A stretch of 10,252 nucleotides of DNA, from positions 1 through 10,252 of the forward strand of contig DHYS01000037.1 in the NCBI GenBank assembly GCA_002414185.1, given 5' to 3'. Position 1 is the first letter of the stretch. The number at the start of each line of letters is the position of its first letter. The DNA is from Patescibacteria group bacterium UBA5124 (GTDB lineage Bacteria > Patescibacteriota > Gracilibacteria > Absconditabacterales > Absconditicoccaceae). Positions 7,708 to 10,252 of the stretch are shown one piece after another. The notes under the pieces are model-generated. The model saw only the letters and a list, made by a program, of their open reading frames with translations, did no database searches and had not been told where the DNA came from. A program made the translations under genes and the position numbers.

Positions 7708-9270
7708 TTATTTTAATATGTTTGAAGAGAAGTTTCCATTAAGTACTACAAATGGAGTAAGTGTTATAGAAGCATCTCAAATACAAACAGACCCATCATT
7801 AGCGATTCAATCTAATCAACATTGCCAAGTAAATATATTTTCTAGATTGATCCATGAAGTATATGTAGATCATAATAATGATGAAATTTGTTCTGTTCTA
7901 CCATCTCCAGGATTAGTAGGTGTATTTAATGTGGCGATTCTTCCTTGAAGATGAAGTTTGTTTTTGATAGTTGTTTCGTTACTTGGTGTTCATCCAATTA
8001 ATAATCCATTGATAACAAAATTTCCTTTTAAAAATAATCAAGAGTTTACGATATCTGTTGTAGTTGGAAATCCATTCTTATCAAAAGTTTCTGCAGTATT
8101 TCAATTGATACTATTATCTATATAAAGGCTTCCTTCATCAATAAAGAGATCTAGAGAAGGAGAATTTTTTTTCATACTATTTGATAGAATGATATTTCAT
8201 TTCTTCATAATAATAGTCTTGTTTAGATATTTGCTACTATCATTTAGATCTATAGTAAGGTTTACGTTTTTATAACAAAGAACTTTTTCATTATTATTGC
8301 TTGGTAGTGTGGTTGATGTAGGTGAAACAAAATATGTCTTCCCTCTACATAAAGATTCAGCATTTTTCTTTGCAGTATTGATAACCGTAGCAGAATTTAA
8401 ATCAGTACCATTAAGAAGGATAGTTCTTTTTTCTAGATTTCCTAAGAAAGCTTTTCTTTCATAAATATCTATAGCTTTAGAAAGGATTACATTACCTTGT
8501 ACTAAAATATTCCACATAGTATCCTGAGCACTTCCTGTACTAGGAGTTATAGATCGGTCTGTTGATGATGAAGTAATATTATTGTTTGAGAGTTTGAATG
8601 TTTCATTAATGTTTCCTGTACTATTAAGATAATTGATAAGATCTTCATATCCAGAAATATCTCCTCCTATAAAAGCAATTCCTCCAACGCTATCCCAAAA
8701 AAATCCAAGTGGAGTAGTATTATTAAAGTATTGGAAATTATCAGTGAATGAATTGATATAACTATTGGTTGTGTAATTAAGTTTTGTTCAAGCTATAAGA
8801 TAAGATTTTGTACCATTCCAATTGAAAGTAATAACTCCAAAAATCCCATATTTACTACTATCGCCTTCACAGGAAGTATAGAATCATCCTTTCATAGAAA
8901 GATTTTCATATCCTACACCAGCACCACTAAGAAGATTTAATGTATCAAGATCCATAGGCCATAATCTAGCTCATCTTGCACTATTATAATAGATACCTCT
9001 TATTTGTTTTTTACATATTTTGGTTTCAGAACCATTGGTTATAACTATTGGTTTACTAAGTGATTGGGTTGCCAACCAAAACATTCCACCTCCAAAATCA
9101 TTACCTGGAGAAGAAAAATGGATTTCAGAAAACCTTGATTTCAGAGATTCTTGTTTAAGATCAGAAAATTTTAATGTTAATCCATTTAATATATTATAGA
9201 GAAATATTCAAATCAGAATGAAAACCAAGGTGACAATTTGATTATCTATACGAATGTTTTTTCTGCGCAT
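7708..9270 (-). CDS. Membrane-anchored, probably extracellular protein of unknown family (UGA=Gly)
   Basis: I do not recognise this family. The 520-residue protein reads through 12 TGA codons as Gly (plus-strand TCA at 7777, 7807, 7816, 7870, 7990, 8038, 8101, 8197, 8788, 8884, 8971 and 9208) and ends in TAA. A short basic start (MRRKN) precedes one membrane segment (residues 11-29); the rest is polar, rich in Asn, Ser, Thr and Gly, and should lie outside the cell. A first region (about 60-220) holds RGIYYNSARGARLWPMD (91-107) and GFFWDSVGGIAFIGGD. A Ser/Thr-rich linker follows, then a region of short alternating hydrophobic strands (TIIMKKGNIIL, SLYIDNSING, LFLKGNFVINGLLIGG, LHLQGRIATLNT) that suggests a beta-helix or beta-solenoid. 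Six Cys residues are present. There is no pilin GFxLxE motif. A role in surface structure or attachment is a guess. Confidence 0.8.
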
Positions 9271-9317
9271 GGCAAACTTTGATAGGATAAAATCATGTTG
9301 ATAAACCAATTGATATA

Positions 9318-9345
9318 AGTATATTCAAAAAAAAATATTTTGCAA
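9318..9345 (-). promoter_or_regulatory. Candidate promoter of the anchored-protein gene
   Basis: On the minus strand TTGCAA (plus 9340-9345) and TATACT (plus 9318-9323) are 16 nt apart. Initiation near 9311 leaves a leader of about 40 nt to the ATG at 9268-9270. Confidence 0.45.
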
Positions 9346-9491
9346 ATTTTAGTTTATTTTCTTATTTTTCTAATTTTTTTTCGGAAAAAATATAAATTTC
9401 TTTCAAAAAAATGATGACTTTTGGACAAAATGGTGAGTAATACTAATTAAACAGGGCAAAAAAAAATCTATAAAAAAAGTCTAAAAATGTC

Positions 9492-9519
9492 TTGAAATGT
9501 CTTCTTAGATTACTATAAC
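9492..9519 (+). promoter_or_regulatory. Candidate 23S rRNA promoter P1
   Basis: TTGAAA (9492-9497) and TATAAC (9514-9519) are 16 nt apart, each one mismatch from consensus. Initiation near 9526 gives a leader of about 95 nt before the mature 23S rRNA. Confidence 0.5.
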
Positions 9520-9561
9520 ATTCCTCGCAACATTCCAAAGCGAACAAGTTGAGGGGTGTTA
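9516..9561 (+). other. Imperfect hairpin in the 23S leader
   Basis: Arms 9516-9531 and 9548-9561 pair over 14 positions, including two G-T pairs, with a 2-nt bulge (9526-9527) and a 16-nt loop. The left arm overlaps the P1 -10 box. No T-run follows, so it is not an intrinsic terminator. It could act in a longer upstream transcript, in leader processing, or be a DNA-level inverted repeat. Confidence 0.45.
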
Positions 9562-9576
9562 GACGAAGCGGATAAT
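9549..9576 (+). promoter_or_regulatory. Weaker candidate 23S rRNA promoter P2
   Basis: TTGAGG (9549-9554) and GATAAT (9571-9576) are 16 nt apart, giving initiation near 9583. Tandem promoters are common upstream of rRNA genes, but this match is modest. Confidence 0.3.
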
Positions 9577-9619
9577 TAACAATAGTATCATATATAACAT
9601 TTTTCAAAAAAACAATAAA

Positions 9620-10252
9620 TCTGTTTAAAAGCAATGAGGGGATGCCTTGGGTAAAAAAGCGTATGAAGGACGTAGTTGGTTGCGAAAAGCTTCGGTAAGG
9701 TGCCAACAACCGATTGGAACCGGAGATATCCGAATGGGGAAACCTACTCCGTATAGCGGAGTGCCGTATAGGCCAAGACCTGGTGAAGTGAAATATCTCA
9801 GTAGCCAGAGGAAAAGAAATCGTAAAGAGATTCCCGTAGTAGTGACGAGCGAACTGGGAAGAGTCCAAACTTATATAGTGTAAGGTGCTAGCCGTTGCTA
9901 TATAAAGGGTTGTAGGGTTGTTTAGAGTCGTCTAGTAGCGATTCAGGGAGAGAGTCTTTCTTTAGAAGAAATATCTGAAAAGGTATACCATAGGGGGTGA
10001 AAGTCCCGTATTCAAAAAAGAAATACCACCCAAGCAATTCCTGAGTAGTGTCAAACACGAGAAATTTGGCATGAATCCGCCCAGACCACTGGGTAAGACT
10101 AAATACTTTTTTACACCGATAGCGCATAGTACCGTGAGGGAAAGGTGAAAAGAACCGTGGTGAACGGAGTGAAATAGAACCTGAAACCTATGGCCTACAA
10201 TCATTCAGAGCCCCATGCTTTTAGCGGGGTGATGGACTGCCTTTTGCATAAT
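9620..10252 (+). rRNA. rrl: 23S ribosomal RNA, 5' part (continues past the window)
   Basis: Conserved domain I sequences of bacterial 23S rRNA run in order: ggatgccttggg near 9640, atgaaggacgta near 9664, ccgaatggggaaacc (9730-9744), gaggaaaagaaatc near 9808, aagggttgtaggg near 9905, ggtgaaagtcccgta near 9997, accgtgagggaaaggtgaaa (10131-10150), and ggtgatggactgccttttgcataat at the window end. About 630 nt are present, from the 5' end to the region equivalent to roughly E. coli 570. The extra length lies in the helices around 9875-9990 and resembles the longer form of many Gram-positive bacteria. I see no intron or foreign insert in this part. The mature 5' end is uncertain by about 15 nt. 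No 16S gene precedes it. Confidence 0.97.

Larger units (their letters stand above)
9271..9619. other. Divergent intergenic region with no gene
   Basis: This stretch of about 350 nt between the anchored-protein gene and the 23S rRNA gene holds no credible coding frame. It also contains no 16S rRNA 3' end (no ggatcacctcctt-like sequence) and no tRNA. It is very AT-rich up to about 9510, then richer in G and C. Promoter candidates on both strands and one hairpin are listed separately. An octamer aacattcc repeats at 9517-9524 and 9529-9536, and aaatgtctt repeats 10 nt apart at 9485-9493 and 9495-9503, overlapping the -35 box. Confidence 0.7.

Noticed and set aside
1..9270. UGA read as tryptophan (code 4) or selenocysteine
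   Set aside because: UGA falls at invariant Gly positions (GVGLAAPQ, GHLH, GSSIK) and Trp sites use TGG. Dozens of sites without selenocysteine insertion elements exclude Sec.
7708..9270. Type IV pilin-like identity for the anchored protein
   Set aside because: The N-terminal segment lacks the GFxLxE prepilin cleavage motif, and the body has no pilin-like features that I can identify.
9368..9390. Terminator-like T-run / cgg / A-run
   Set aside because: The stem would be made of A-T pairs only, with no G-C core, so it is unlikely to work as a terminator.
9443..9868. Minus-strand open frame of 141 codons
   Set aside because: It lies antisense to the 5' end of 23S rRNA and its promoter region. 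Such frames are common annotation artefacts.
9888..10204. Two overlapping minus-strand frames of about 80 codons
   Set aside because: Both are entirely antisense to conserved 23S rRNA sequence.

Overview
The window comes from an AT-rich bacterium that reads UGA as glycine (NCBI translation table 25), which points to the candidate phyla Absconditabacteria (SR1) or Gracilibacteria (BD1-5). All six protein genes are interrupted by in-frame TGA if read with the standard code. Read as glycine, the 44 TGA codons restore six continuous proteins, and several fall on near-invariant glycines of enzyme active sites. All six genes end in TAA. Trp is TGG as usual, so a UGA=Trp code does not fit. The sequence alone does not separate SR1 from BD1-5.

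Layout from left to right. (1) A metallophosphoesterase of the SbcD/Mre11 type (1-1218, +) with a terminator. (2) A consensus sigma-70 promoter and a short UPF0371/DUF1846 protein (1336-2439, +), ending at a bidirectional terminator shared with (3) a convergent peptide deformylase gene, def (2469-2972, -). (4) tRNA-Ser(UGA) at 3122-3211, followed after 18 nt by a secreted LysM-CHAP peptidoglycan hydrolase (3230-4309, +) and a terminator. (5) A class A penicillin-binding protein with C-terminal Ig-like modules (4462-7626, +) and a terminator. (6) A convergent gene for a 520-residue membrane-anchored, probably extracellular protein of unknown family (7708-9270, -). (7) After a 350-nt divergent promoter region, the 5' part of a 23S rRNA gene (about 9620 to the window end, +) with no 16S rRNA gene upstream.

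The expression units are mostly single genes, each with its own promoter and hairpin-plus-T-run terminator. No start codon has a convincing Shine-Dalgarno sequence. The LysM-CHAP hydrolase, the class A PBP and the large anchored protein form a cell-envelope cluster: one cuts peptidoglycan, one builds it and one probably sits on the surface. The cultivated relatives of this lineage are small host-dependent or predatory bacteria, so these envelope proteins may matter for attachment or wall remodelling; that is inference. I see no CRISPR array, insertion sequence, phage gene or obvious defence system.
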